Part shown: piece after piece, positions 8,812 through 17,361 of the stretch
Layout of the letters: each line of letters opens with the position of its first letter
Numbering within the stretch: position 1 is the first letter of the stretch
Assembly: GCF_000332135.1 (NCBI RefSeq)
Contig: NZ_KB235896.1
Location: forward strand, 3,958,256-4,022,255
DNA from: Anabaena sp. PCC 7108
Lineage (GTDB): Bacteria > Cyanobacteriota > Cyanobacteriia > Cyanobacteriales > Nostocaceae
Reading direction: 5' to 3'
Length of the DNA: 64,000 bases
Notes under the pieces: generated by a model
Databases searched by the model: none
Seen by the model: only the letters and a program-made list of their open reading frames with translations
What the model was told of the DNA's origin: nothing
Made by a program: the position numbers and the translations under genes

Positions 8812-9591
8812 ATGTTACCCAGAGAAGAACTTTTAAAAGGTGTTGAAAACCGTGAGAGTATCGCCCGTGTGATTGACCAGGCAGAACAGGCTATTAAGAC
8901 CTGGGAAGTGGTTTTTACTGATTTTTTGTCTCCGCCAGAGTTAGCAGAAATTCAACGGGTGTTTAGTCGATTAACAGACGTACATTTAGTAGCGTGGGGT
9001 GGATATCCCCAAGCTGAACGCCAAAGAATTGCGATCGCACGTTCTGAATTACCATTAGATTCATCTCAAGTTGCTATCAGTACTTTAGAAATTGCGGGTA
9101 ATTTCCTGTTTGATACCGCAACTCACCGGGACTATTTAGGTGCAATGTTGGGAACGGGAATTGTCCGGGAAAAGACAGGAGATGTGATTGTCTTGGGAGA
9201 AAGAGGGGCGCAGGTAATCGTCGTCCCGGAATTGGTAGAATTTCTGGAAATGAGTCTCCAACAAGTGCGTTCAGTTCCTGTAAAAACTCAGCGGATTGAT
9301 ATCAATGAGTTAAAAGTCCGGGAACCGAAGAAAAAAGAATTGACAACTGTGGAAGCTTCTTTGCGTTTAGATGCGATCGCATCTGCCGGTTTTGGAATGT
9401 CCCGCAGCAAAATGGTGGATTTAATTGACTCTCATGATGTTCGTGTCAATTGGAAAGAAATCACCCAAGCCAGTTCTCAAGTTAAATCAGGCGATTTAAT
9501 CGCAATTCGCGGTAAAGGACGTTTAGAAGTCGGCGAAATTGCTGTTACTAAAAAAGACCGTTACCGCGTGCAATTAACTAGGTTTATGTAG
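8812..9591 (+). CDS. Photosystem II S4-domain RNA-binding-like protein
   Basis: Matches the cyanobacterial/plastid 'photosystem II S4 domain' family (~260 residues), which carries a YlmH-like N-terminal part and a C-terminal S4 RNA-binding domain. N-terminal part: LLKGVENRESIARVIDQAEQ, then WGGYPQAERQRIAIARSELP. S4 domain near residues 185-245: RLDAIASAGFGMSRSKMVDL, VNWKEITQASSQVKSGDLIA. I chose ATG 8812 (259 residues), which gives the usual start MLPREELLKG. In-frame TTG 8761 and ATG 8767 lie within or at the edge of the STRR array and would add up to 17 residues without family resemblance. The name reflects co-occurrence with PSII; the molecular role is not settled. Confidence 0.88.
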   Translation: MLPREELLKGVENRESIARVIDQAEQAIKTWEVVFTDFLSPPELAEIQRVFSRLTDVHLVAWGGYPQAERQRIAIARSELPLDSSQVAISTLEIAGNFLFDTATHRDYLGAMLGTGIVREKTGDVIVLGERGAQVIVVPELVEFLEMSLQQVRSVPVKTQRIDINELKVREPKKKELTTVEASLRLDAIASAGFGMSRSKMVDLIDSHDVRVNWKEITQASSQVKSGDLIAIRGKGRLEVGEIAVTKKDRYRVQLTRFM

Positions 9592-9600
9592 GGACTCTTA

Positions 9601-9638
9601 ACAGGGAACAGGGAACAGGGAACAGGGAACAGGGAACA
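9601..9638. repeat. STRR array, heptamer ACAGGGA, ~5 units
   Basis: Five 7-bp units plus a partial one, 10 bp after the stop codon of the S4-domain gene. Unit differs from the array at 8641. Confidence 0.93.
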
Positions 9639-9650
9639 AGTAATTCTTCT

Positions 9651-9677
9651 AATTACGAATTACGAATTACGAATTAC
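9651..9677. repeat. STRR array, heptamer AATTACG, ~4 units
   Basis: Four units. It overlaps the 3' end of the leftward dehydrogenase gene and encodes its last residues and stop codon. Confidence 0.9.
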
Positions 9678-10448
9678 TTTAAACTGTTTTGCCACCAAAC
9701 TTACTAAAGACTCTCTTGGTAAAAATCTGTGCATATTAACAATGACTTGATTTCCTAAACCACCACTAACTACTGACGATTCACCTTTTTCTAAAGCTTG
9801 CAAAGCATCATCCACAACTTGTTTAGGAGTGGCTATTTTATTTGTTGAACCTGCCAAAGCTGCGGGAAACTTTGCTTCTGTAAAAAAGTCTGTTTCTGTT
9901 GGCCCTGGACAAACTACCAAAACCCGGACACCATAATCACGATTTTCTGCCCATAATGCTTCACTGAAACTGAGAACAAAAGCTTTAGTGGCTGCATAGA
10001 CAGAAAGATAAGGCATTGGTTGAAATCCCGCAATTGAAGAAACATTAATAATGCTTCCCGAACGGCGTTCTCGCATTAAAGGTAGAAATTTATGAGTTAA
10101 ATCTACCAATGCCATAATATTTAATTGAATCATATTTAATTGTCGTTGCCCGTCTCTTTCGGCAAAGTCGCCATAATCGCCAAACCCAGCATTATTGATT
10201 AACAAATCAATTGTTAATCCTTTAGCTTTGATCAAATCAAATACATCATTAGTGGCATTAGGTTCGGTTAAGTCTTTGGCTATAATCTCGACTTGAACTT
10301 TGTGTTTTTGTTGTAATTGTGTGGCTATTTCTTCCAACTTCTCTGCTGAACGTGCAATCAGAACAAGATTTGTTTGACGTGCAGCAAGTTCTTCTGCAAA
10401 AGCTTTGCCAATTCCCCCAGAAGCCCCGGTAACTAAAGCTGTTGACAT
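9660..10448 (-). CDS. Short-chain dehydrogenase/reductase (classical SDR)
   Basis: 262 residues, NAD(P)H-dependent oxidoreductase of unknown substrate. Cofactor motif TGASGGIGKAFAEELA near residues 7-22; NNAG motif (LLINNAGFGDYGDFAERDG); catalytic Ser in INVSSIAGF; YAATK motif with catalytic Tyr/Lys; PG motif VVCPGPTETDF. Similar to the DltE/YqjQ-type group. The C-terminus VIRNS* is written by the AATTACG heptamer array, so the original last residues may have been replaced. ATG start at 10448. It converges on the S4-domain gene. Confidence 0.93.
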   Translation of the reverse strand: MSTALVTGASGGIGKAFAEELAARQTNLVLIARSAEKLEEIATQLQQKHKVQVEIIAKDLTEPNATNDVFDLIKAKGLTIDLLINNAGFGDYGDFAERDGQRQLNMIQLNIMALVDLTHKFLPLMRERRSGSIINVSSIAGFQPMPYLSVYAATKAFVLSFSEALWAENRDYGVRVLVVCPGPTETDFFTEAKFPAALAGSTNKIATPKQVVDDALQALEKGESSVVSGGLGNQVIVNMHRFLPRESLVSLVAKQFKVIRNS

Positions 10449-10652
10449 TTTAGGTATTATCTGATTTATTCAATCACCTTATTTATGGTAACAATTCTTT
10501 CCAGAATCTGTGGTAATTTCAAAACGTTGATTAATTCCTATAGCAACTCTACTAAATGATTTGTGAACAAACTTGTTCCCGTGTCCTGATAATTTATATA
10601 TGTATTATTTTCAGCGAAAGAAAGGGAATACTAGTTTAAGTAGCAATTAGGT

Positions 10653-11927
10653 ATGACTATGTTCGGGAAAATCAAATTAGCAGCTATTCTTATCGCAGGT
10701 ACAGCGGGGGTGGTATGGGTTGTAAACTTACCTTATCCCATGATTCGCAAACCTGTAGCTCAAGTAGCACCAATTCTGCTGTTACCTAGTTTTATGAGTA
10801 TGGATCATCATTATCGAGGTGCGATTGATTCCCTAGAACAAGCAGATCAGTTAGTAAGTCTAGCTACTAGCACTGCGGATATTGAACTAGGTGGGGAAAA
10901 AGTTAAAGCTGCAAAAAAACACTTGGAAAATTTACCAGTTTGGTTTTTGGGTTACTATCCTCAGCGTTATTGTAGTTTGTTTAGTTGTTCCTGGCAGTTT
11001 ACTTTAGATGAATTTGAACAGGCACGAAAACGGGTAGCACGACTAGATGCGGTAGTTTTCCAAGACAAAAATGCTTTGATTCCCTTGAATGAAGCCAAAA
11101 AGGCTCTATTGGCAGCAAAGTTGCAATATGAACAAGCTACAAATACAAAAGATAGAGAGAAAGCGATCGCATCTTGGCAAATAGCGATCGATCAATTAGA
11201 GGAAATTTCTCAACAAACATTAGCAGGTAAAACTGCCCAAACTCAACTTACAGCTTACAAACGGGATTTTGATAATGCGCGGATTGGTAATTTTATCGCT
11301 GCTGCACAAGAATTTGATTTAGAAGCTCAGAAAGTTCAACCTACAAAATCTCAAGCTGCATCGGAATTATGGCTACAAGCAATTAACCGACTCGAACAAG
11401 TTCCCAATAACAATCCTCGCTATTTAGATGCACAAAAATTAATTGCTGCATACCAAGTCAAACAAAAAACGGTGGTTGATATCCGCAGTGGTACATATGT
11501 TGAGGGGGCAAAACAGTTTGCCTTAGCAGCTGCTAAAGCTTCTCAAAATCCACCTCATACGGCTCTTGAGTGGGAACAAATTGGTAATTTATGGGAAAGA
11601 GCAATTCGGCAATTAGAGAATATTCAAGTTCAAGAACCAAGTTATGTGGAAGCGCAAAAACTACTAGCGCAGTATCACACCAACTTGGGAATTATTAAAA
11701 ATCGTCGTCAAACTGAAAACGACGCGCAGGAAATTCTCAACCAAGCTAACAAGGAAATCCAAAGATTGATTGCCAGCACACCTGCTAATAATAATGAGAT
11801 TAAAGCCGAGATTCAAGGAATTATCACTCAGTTGAACAGTGTAAAATCAGGAACAACTGCATACCCTGAAGCACAGCGATTGTTGACATTGGCAAATAAT
11901 AAGCTCAAGCAACTACAGGCAAAATAA
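10653..11927 (+). CDS. Membrane-anchored helical repeat protein of unknown function
   Basis: 424 residues. One N-terminal transmembrane helix (residues ~7-26, IKLAAILIAGTAGVVWVVN), then an almost wholly helical, Ala/Gln/Glu-rich body. The body has repeated ~70-residue helical units ending in 'YxxAQKLxAxY' (PRYLDAQKLIAAY, PSYVEAQKLLAQY, TAYPEAQRLLTLA), each preceded by W-x(3)-I-x-xLE (WQIAIDQLEEI, WLQAINRLEQV, WERAIRQLENI). These look like TPR-like hairpins facing the periplasm or the cytoplasm. No enzymatic motif. ATG at 10653; a second ATG two codons later is possible. The tRNA follows 69 bp downstream. Confidence 0.85.
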   Translation: MTMFGKIKLAAILIAGTAGVVWVVNLPYPMIRKPVAQVAPILLLPSFMSMDHHYRGAIDSLEQADQLVSLATSTADIELGGEKVKAAKKHLENLPVWFLGYYPQRYCSLFSCSWQFTLDEFEQARKRVARLDAVVFQDKNALIPLNEAKKALLAAKLQYEQATNTKDREKAIASWQIAIDQLEEISQQTLAGKTAQTQLTAYKRDFDNARIGNFIAAAQEFDLEAQKVQPTKSQAASELWLQAINRLEQVPNNNPRYLDAQKLIAAYQVKQKTVVDIRSGTYVEGAKQFALAAAKASQNPPHTALEWEQIGNLWERAIRQLENIQVQEPSYVEAQKLLAQYHTNLGIIKNRRQTENDAQEILNQANKEIQRLIASTPANNNEIKAEIQGIITQLNSVKSGTTAYPEAQRLLTLANNKLKQLQAK

Positions 11928-11996
11928 AGAATTAGCAGCTAATTATGCTTGACAATTGCTAGGAGGATATGCTAACTTAGATGTTCTTGTGGTTAA

Positions 11997-12070
<74 letters not shown>

Positions 12071-12172
12071 TGAATTATTTATGTTAGTCTACTTAATTTT
12101 GTACTAATTCTGCTAACACGGGGAATCATAGTAATTTTAAATTGTAGATTATTTTAGGTTGGAATTAGGGTT

Positions 12173-13081
12173 TTGATCAAACTGAAAGAAATCAATATCA
12201 ATAATTTATCTCTTTGGTTACAACAAGCTAAAAACCAAACTGTACAGGGACGAGTTATTGAACGTATTCCCCTTTTATCAGTAGCTAACCCTAGCTGCTT
12301 TGCTGTTAATATATGCGGTGAATCAGGTGTAAGTTACAGTTTAGGAGATACAGCTTGTGTATTTCCTTTAATGAGTGTAATTAAGCCATTCTCTCTACTA
12401 TATCTGCTCGAATATTTTGGAGCAGAAAAGGTGTCAGAATTGGTTGGATTTGAACCCTCAGCAGCACCTTTCAATTCGTTAGAACAGTTAATTTCTGATA
12501 ATGGATATCCACGCAATCCGATGATTAATAGTGGTGCTATTACCCTAGCTGATAAGTTACCAGGAAAGGATGTGAATACTCGGACGCAGTTATTCTGTCA
12601 ATGGTTGAATCAATTAGCAGGTACTCAACTACATATAGATTTGGAAATGTTGACTTCAGTTCGCGCTACTCGTTCTCAGGTCAATTTAGCGATCGCTCAC
12701 TATCTTATCAAAACTGGACATATCAAAAATCTGGAAATTGCTCTTGACACTTATGAACAAATATGCTGTATTTCTGGAGTTGTACAGGACTTAGCCTTAT
12801 TGGGAACTTTATTAGCTTGTAACAGCAGTTTTATAACTTCAGAAAATCGCAACATCGTCCACAGTGTGATGTTAAGTTGTGGATTATACGAGGCTTCTGC
12901 TGAGTATGCTGTCAAGATTGGTTTACCGATGAAATCGGGAATTGGTGGGGGTTTATTAGCAATAGTACCAAATCAGGGAGCTATCGGCTGCTACAGTCCT
13001 GCCTTGGATAGTATCGGCAATCCTCTGGCAGGACTGGCATTTATGGAAGCTTTATCCCAAGGATTAAAATTAAATATGTAA
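12173..13081 (+). CDS. glsA: Glutaminase (GlsA family)
   Basis: Hydrolyses glutamine to glutamate and ammonia; serine-dependent beta-lactamase-like fold. 302 residues, the usual length. Active-site Ser-x-x-Lys is in FPLMSVIKPFSLLYLL, and the family signature GYPRNPMINSGAI is present, as are EQICCISGVVQDLALLGTLL and the C-terminal MKSGIGGGLLAIVPNQGAIG. The start is TTG at 12173; I see no in-frame ATG that keeps the N-terminus, and no obvious Shine-Dalgarno. Ends 12 bp before the stop of the convergent lipoprotein gene. In a nitrogen-fixing filamentous cyanobacterium it would return glutamine nitrogen to glutamate, an inference. Confidence 0.93.
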   Translation: MIKLKEININNLSLWLQQAKNQTVQGRVIERIPLLSVANPSCFAVNICGESGVSYSLGDTACVFPLMSVIKPFSLLYLLEYFGAEKVSELVGFEPSAAPFNSLEQLISDNGYPRNPMINSGAITLADKLPGKDVNTRTQLFCQWLNQLAGTQLHIDLEMLTSVRATRSQVNLAIAHYLIKTGHIKNLEIALDTYEQICCISGVVQDLALLGTLLACNSSFITSENRNIVHSVMLSCGLYEASAEYAVKIGLPMKSGIGGGLLAIVPNQGAIGCYSPALDSIGNPLAGLAFMEALSQGLKLNM

Positions 13082-13093
13082 ACTAGTTGCGCT

Positions 13094-14584
13094 TTAGCTG
13101 ATTACTTTTGGCTTGGGATCTGGTGCTGCAAATTTAATAGCGGGAGGTGTGGGTGTTAACTCAGGTTGCGGTTCCGGTGTTTTTTCAACTTTGGGAGTTG
13201 GTACAGTCTCCGTTTCAGGAACTAGTGGCTTTTCTAACTCAGGTTGCGGTTCCGGTGTTTTTTCAACTTTGGGAGTTGGAACAGTTTCCGTTTCAGGAAC
13301 TAATGGCTTTTCTAACTCAGGTTGCGGTTCCGGTGTTTTTTCAACTTTGGGAGTTGGAACAGTTTCCGTTTCAGGAACTAGTGGCTTTTCTAACTTAGGT
13401 TGCGGTTCCGGTGTTTTTTCAACTTTGGGAGTTGGAACAGTTTCCGTTTCAGGAACTAGTGGCTTTTCTAACTCAGGTTGCGGTTCCGGTGTTTTTTCAA
13501 CTTTGGGAGTTGGAACAGTTTCCGTTTCAGGAACTAGTGGCTTTTCTAACTCAGGTTGCGGTTCCGGTGTTTTTTCAACTTTGGGAGTTGGAACAGTTTC
13601 CGTTTCAGGAATCTTAGTTGTATAGTTCTGGTCTACAATACCGCGAACTTTATCAGCTGTTAGTTCCCCGCTGATGATTCTCGAAAGCGTATCTTTAGCG
13701 GTGGGTTGGTAGTTAATTAATCTGACTGTACTATTGAAAACATTTTTGACAGGGTTTCCCTGGTTATCGAGAAATTCTAGTTTTACCCAAGTTTTACCAG
13801 GTTTGAAGCCTTTGATATATGGTGTTTGCCAACGGTCAAGAACAAAAATTTCACCGTTAATCGTGCAGCGAATACGCCAATCACTCATAGTGTCTTCAGG
13901 ATTCTCTTCAGCAACAATATGTAAAGGCGCATTAGTTAGATAAAAATCCAGCATAATCGGTTCTGCACCGTAACTGCCATAGGGACGACTGTAAGTCAGT
14001 ACTGGTAAATGGGATTCAGGATTGTTATCGTCAGTTTTAGTAAAAATGTGAAATGTTGTTTGGGCATAAGCGCCCTCATTTTTAAAGCTTTCATCCCAAG
14101 GACGAGAGGCAAAGACTCGGAGAGTATGAGTCCCAGGAGATAAGTCTGGTAAAACCAAAGGCTGATTTAAGTCGTAAATAGCTATGTCAGGTTGATTATC
14201 CAGAATTAGCGTTAAATGTGGTCCAAGTTGCCATTGAGGATCTTTAAATATTGGCAGATCCTTGACTTGCAAACTGACTTTAACCGTATCATCTTGTATA
14301 ACTTCATCCACTTGGGGACTCAGAATAGTCACTTGTGGCTGATAACCTTCCAAGCTGGGACGTAGTTCTTGGATCACATCTGGCGGAGTAGTTTCTGTAA
14401 AATGCCCAGAAATTGTGGAAACTGTCGGCGCTTTTGCTTGATTATCAATTGATACTTCTTGACTGCCTGCCGTCTCAACACAACTGCATAAACTTAAGAC
14501 CAACACCAATTTTATTAGCCATTTGAGGATCGGGAAACTCCTAGATTTGAGTTTCTCTAAAGCAGTTTTACGCTTAGAGTTCAT
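13094..14584 (-). CDS. Putative lipoprotein with six 26-residue Pro/Glu repeats
   Basis: 496 residues from ATG 14584; a TTG at 14635 would add 17 residues. N-terminal signal with possible lipobox (LVLSLCSC) and a basic n-region. The middle (~60-320) looks like all-beta, Ig-like extracytoplasmic domains: VTILSPQVDEVIQDDTVKVS, HTLRVFASRPWDESFKNEGA and TWVKLEFLDNQGNPV suggest FHA-free, FN3-like folds. Similar unnamed cyanobacterial proteins exist; I cannot assign a function. The C-terminus (from ~340) is six copies of a 26-residue unit beginning PETETVPTPKVEK, then APDPKPKVIS. Pro/Glu-rich repeats of this kind span cell walls in other systems. Strand is fixed by signal peptide and domain content; the repeat keeps other frames open too. 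Confidence 0.82.
   Translation of the reverse strand: MNSKRKTALEKLKSRSFPILKWLIKLVLVLSLCSCVETAGSQEVSIDNQAKAPTVSTISGHFTETTPPDVIQELRPSLEGYQPQVTILSPQVDEVIQDDTVKVSLQVKDLPIFKDPQWQLGPHLTLILDNQPDIAIYDLNQPLVLPDLSPGTHTLRVFASRPWDESFKNEGAYAQTTFHIFTKTDDNNPESHLPVLTYSRPYGSYGAEPIMLDFYLTNAPLHIVAEENPEDTMSDWRIRCTINGEIFVLDRWQTPYIKGFKPGKTWVKLEFLDNQGNPVKNVFNSTVRLINYQPTAKDTLSRIISGELTADKVRGIVDQNYTTKIPETETVPTPKVEKTPEPQPELEKPLVPETETVPTPKVEKTPEPQPELEKPLVPETETVPTPKVEKTPEPQPKLEKPLVPETETVPTPKVEKTPEPQPELEKPLVPETETVPTPKVEKTPEPQPELEKPLVPETETVPTPKVEKTPEPQPELTPTPPAIKFAAPDPKPKVIS
13150..13612. repeat. Six tandem 78-bp repeats within the lipoprotein gene
   Basis: Units of 78 bp (26 codons), nearly identical at the DNA level. 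Differences are single bases, such as GAG/AAG giving PELEKPLV versus PKLEKPLV in the third unit, and CTAGTG/CTAATG. The last unit diverges into TPTPP. Such identity points to recent expansion or ongoing homogenisation. Confidence 0.95.
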
Positions 14585-14635
14585 TCCTTCCACCCTGTGA
14601 TAGTCTTCAACGTTTGACAGATGATTGTGGCGCAA

Positions 14636-14973
14636 ACTGTGCCTAGCGAACTATAGCGCAAAAGAGCAAATTTGCTACCCTCAATAGTAACTATAAGTTT
14701 TAAGAATTGTTATTCTTTGTAAATTAAATAGATAATCTATTGACATTTTCACAATTTCTTTTACTTTAAAAGTCAGATAAGACAAGAAATCTGGCAATTT
14801 TTAATTATTGTTAAAATGTCTCTAACAAAGTACAAGTGTAGACTCTATAATTCAACAGAAACAACTATCCACACAGCGCGATGATCGCGGTTCCAGAAAA
14901 TCGCTAGAATTGCGAGTAAAGCTAAGTATGTGGTATTCCCAAGTCCTCATTCCTTATTTAGAGAGGAGGTCGA
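14636..14973 (+). promoter_or_regulatory. psaA: psaA upstream region and leader
   Basis: About 340 bp of AT-rich DNA between the divergent lipoprotein gene and psaA. It must contain the psaAB promoter and long leader. A strong ribosome-binding site AGGAGG (14964-14969) sits 4 nt before the psaA ATG, which fixes the start. I cannot place the -10/-35 boxes with confidence. Confidence 0.55.
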
Positions 14974-17232
14974 ATGACGATTAGTCCTCCGGAGCGAGAG
15001 GAAAAGAAAGCAAGAGTCATCGTTGACAATGATCCAGTACCTACCTCATTTCAAAAATGGGCGCAACCTGGACATTTCGACAGATCCTTAGCCAAAGGTC
15101 CAAAAACCACCACCTGGATTTGGAACCTGCACGCCCTCGCCCACGATTTTGACACTCATACAAGCGATTTAGAAGACATATCCCGTAAGATATTCGCCGC
15201 GCACTTTGGCCATCTGGCTGTAGTAGCAATCTGGTTGAGCGGGATGTTATTCCATGGCGCTAAGTTCTCCAATTACGAAGCCTGGTTGAGCGATCCATTA
15301 GGCGTTAGACCCAGCGCTCAAGTAGTTTGGCCTATTGTTGGACAAGACATTTTAAACGGTGATGTGGGCGGTGGCTTCCACGGCATTCAAATCACCTCTG
15401 GCTTGTTCCAAGTATGGCGAGGCTGGGGTATAACTAGCTCCTTCCAGTTATACGTAACTGCGATTGGTGGCTTGGTACTAGCAGGCTTGTTCCTATTTGC
15501 AGGTTGGTTCCATTACCACAAACGCGCTCCCAAACTGGAATGGTTCCAGAATGTGGAGTCAATGCTGAATCATCACTTATCAGTATTACTAGGTTGTGGT
15601 TCTTTGGGCTGGGCTGGTCACTTAATCCATGTGTCCGCACCAGTTAACAAACTGTTGGATGCAGGTGTTGCCATCAAGGACATTCCCTTGCCCCACGAGT
15701 TCATTTTGAACAAAGACTTAATCACAGAGTTGTATCCCAGCTTTGCCAGTGGTTTAGCACCTTTCTTCACCTTGAACTGGGGAACTTATGCTGACATTCT
15801 GACCTTCAAAGGCGGATTGAACCCCGTAACAGGCGGTTTGTGGATGACTGATATTTCTCATCACCACTTAGCGATCGCTGTACTGTTCATCATTGCCGGT
15901 CATATGTACCGCACCAACTGGGGTATCGGTCACAGCATCAAAGATATCCTAGAAAACCACAAAGGACCCTTCACTGGTGAAGGTCACAAAGGTCTTTACG
16001 AAAACCTGACCACCTCTTGGCACGCTCAGTTGGCTACTAACCTGGCCTTCTTGGGTTCCTTGACAATCATCATCGCGCATCATATGTACGCGATGCCTCC
16101 CTATCCATATTTGGCAACTGACTACGCTACACAGTTGTGTATCTTCACTCACCATATTTGGATCGGTGGCTTCCTGATTGTTGGTGGTGCTGCTCACGCA
16201 GCGATCTTCATGGTACGGGATTACGATCCTGTTGTTAACCAAAACAACGTCCTGGATCGCGTGATTCGTCACCGTGATGCTATCATCTCTCACCTGAACT
16301 GGGTATGTATTTTCCTTGGCTTCCACAGCTTTGGTTTATACATTCACAACGACACAATGCGTGCCTTGGGTCGTCCCCAAGATATGTTCTCCGACGCAGC
16401 AATTCAGTTGCAACCTGTGTTTGCTCAGTGGGTACAAAACCTACACACACTGGCTCCAGGCGGCACAGCACCCAATGCGTTAGCACCAGTTAGCTATGCT
16501 TTTGGTGGCGGTGTGTTGGCAGTAGGCGGCAAAGTCGCAATGATGCCCATAGCTTTGGGTACCGCAGACTTCCTAATTCACCACATTCACGCCTTCACCA
16601 TTCACGTCACTGTTCTGATTTTGCTCAAAGGTGTACTGTACGCCCGCAGTTCTCGTCTGATTCCAGATAAGGCAAACTTAGGTTTCCGCTTCCCTTGCGA
16701 CGGTCCAGGTCGTGGCGGTACCTGTCAAGTTTCTGGTTGGGATCACGTGTTCCTAGGACTGTTCTGGATGTATAACTCCCTGTCAATTGTGATTTTCCAC
16801 TTCAGCTGGAAAATGCAATCTGATGTTTGGGGAACTGTAGACGCAGATGGCACAGTAAATCACATTACTGGCGGTAACTTCGCTGAAAGTGCCATCACCA
16901 TTAACGGCTGGTTGCGTGACTTCCTGTGGGCGCAAGCTACACAGGTCATCAACTCCTACGGAAGTGAATTTTCTGCTTATGGACTGATGTTCCTAGGCGC
17001 TCACTTTGTTTGGGCATTCAGCTTAATGTTCCTGTTCAGTGGTCGTGGCTACTGGCAAGAACTAATTGAGTCGATTGTTTGGGCGCACAATAAACTGAAA
17101 GTAGCACCAACCATTCAACCTCGTGCTTTGAGCATCACTCAAGGTCGGGCTGTAGGCGTAGCTCACTATCTATTAGGAGGAATTGCCACCACTTGGGCAT
17201 TCTTCCATGCACACATCCTTTCAGTAGGGTAG
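14974..17232 (+). CDS. psaA: Photosystem I P700 chlorophyll a apoprotein A1
   Basis: One of the two large subunits that bind P700, the electron-transfer chain and most antenna chlorophyll of PSI in the thylakoid membrane. 752 residues, full length, with the usual N-terminus ([20 protein letters not shown]) and eleven hydrophobic spans. The FX iron-sulfur cluster motif [12 protein letters not shown] provides Cys575 and Cys584. Chlorophyll-ligating histidines are abundant ([31 protein letters not shown]). ATG start after a strong AGGAGG. psaB follows after 129 bp and the two are normally cotranscribed. Confidence 0.99.
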   Translation: MTISPPEREEKKARVIVDNDPVPTSFQKWAQPGHFDRSLAKGPKTTTWIWNLHALAHDFDTHTSDLEDISRKIFAAHFGHLAVVAIWLSGMLFHGAKFSNYEAWLSDPLGVRPSAQVVWPIVGQDILNGDVGGGFHGIQITSGLFQVWRGWGITSSFQLYVTAIGGLVLAGLFLFAGWFHYHKRAPKLEWFQNVESMLNHHLSVLLGCGSLGWAGHLIHVSAPVNKLLDAGVAIKDIPLPHEFILNKDLITELYPSFASGLAPFFTLNWGTYADILTFKGGLNPVTGGLWMTDISHHHLAIAVLFIIAGHMYRTNWGIGHSIKDILENHKGPFTGEGHKGLYENLTTSWHAQLATNLAFLGSLTIIIAHHMYAMPPYPYLATDYATQLCIFTHHIWIGGFLIVGGAAHAAIFMVRDYDPVVNQNNVLDRVIRHRDAIISHLNWVCIFLGFHSFGLYIHNDTMRALGRPQDMFSDAAIQLQPVFAQWVQNLHTLAPGGTAPNALAPVSYAFGGGVLAVGGKVAMMPIALGTADFLIHHIHAFTIHVTVLILLKGVLYARSSRLIPDKANLGFRFPCDGPGRGGTCQVSGWDHVFLGLFWMYNSLSIVIFHFSWKMQSDVWGTVDADGTVNHITGGNFAESAITINGWLRDFLWAQATQVINSYGSEFSAYGLMFLGAHFVWAFSLMFLFSGRGYWQELIESIVWAHNKLKVAPTIQPRALSITQGRAVGVAHYLLGGIATTWAFFHAHILSVG

Positions 17233-17245
17233 CAATCAGTTTGTA

Positions 17246-17325
17246 GAGTGCTGAGTGCTGAGTGCTGAGTAATCAGTTAAAACTCAGGACTCAGGACTCA
17301 AAACTCAGAACTCTAAACACTGACA
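17246..17325. repeat. STRR sequence in the psaA-psaB gap
   Basis: GAGTGCT heptamers repeat about three times, followed by a degenerate stretch built on ACTCAGGACTCA and similar. Same heptamer family as the array at 8641. It occupies most of the 129-bp gap of the psaAB operon. Confidence 0.85.
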
Positions 17326-17361
17326 CCTGATGGCTAAAGGTCAGAGGACATATCAAAACCT

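Noticed and set aside
13113..13625. 170-codon plus-strand frame through the lipoprotein repeat, Gly/Ser-rich
   Set aside because: The repeat unit is 78 bp, a multiple of three, so all frames without a stop in one unit stay open. The minus strand has a signal peptide and folded domains; the plus frame has none.
14713..14730. Possible HLR1-like (RpaB) direct repeat on the minus strand upstream of psaA (TTTACAAAGAATAACA)
   Set aside because: Only the first half matches TTTACA; the second half is ATAACA, and the distance to an unmapped start is unknown. Not enough to call an operator.
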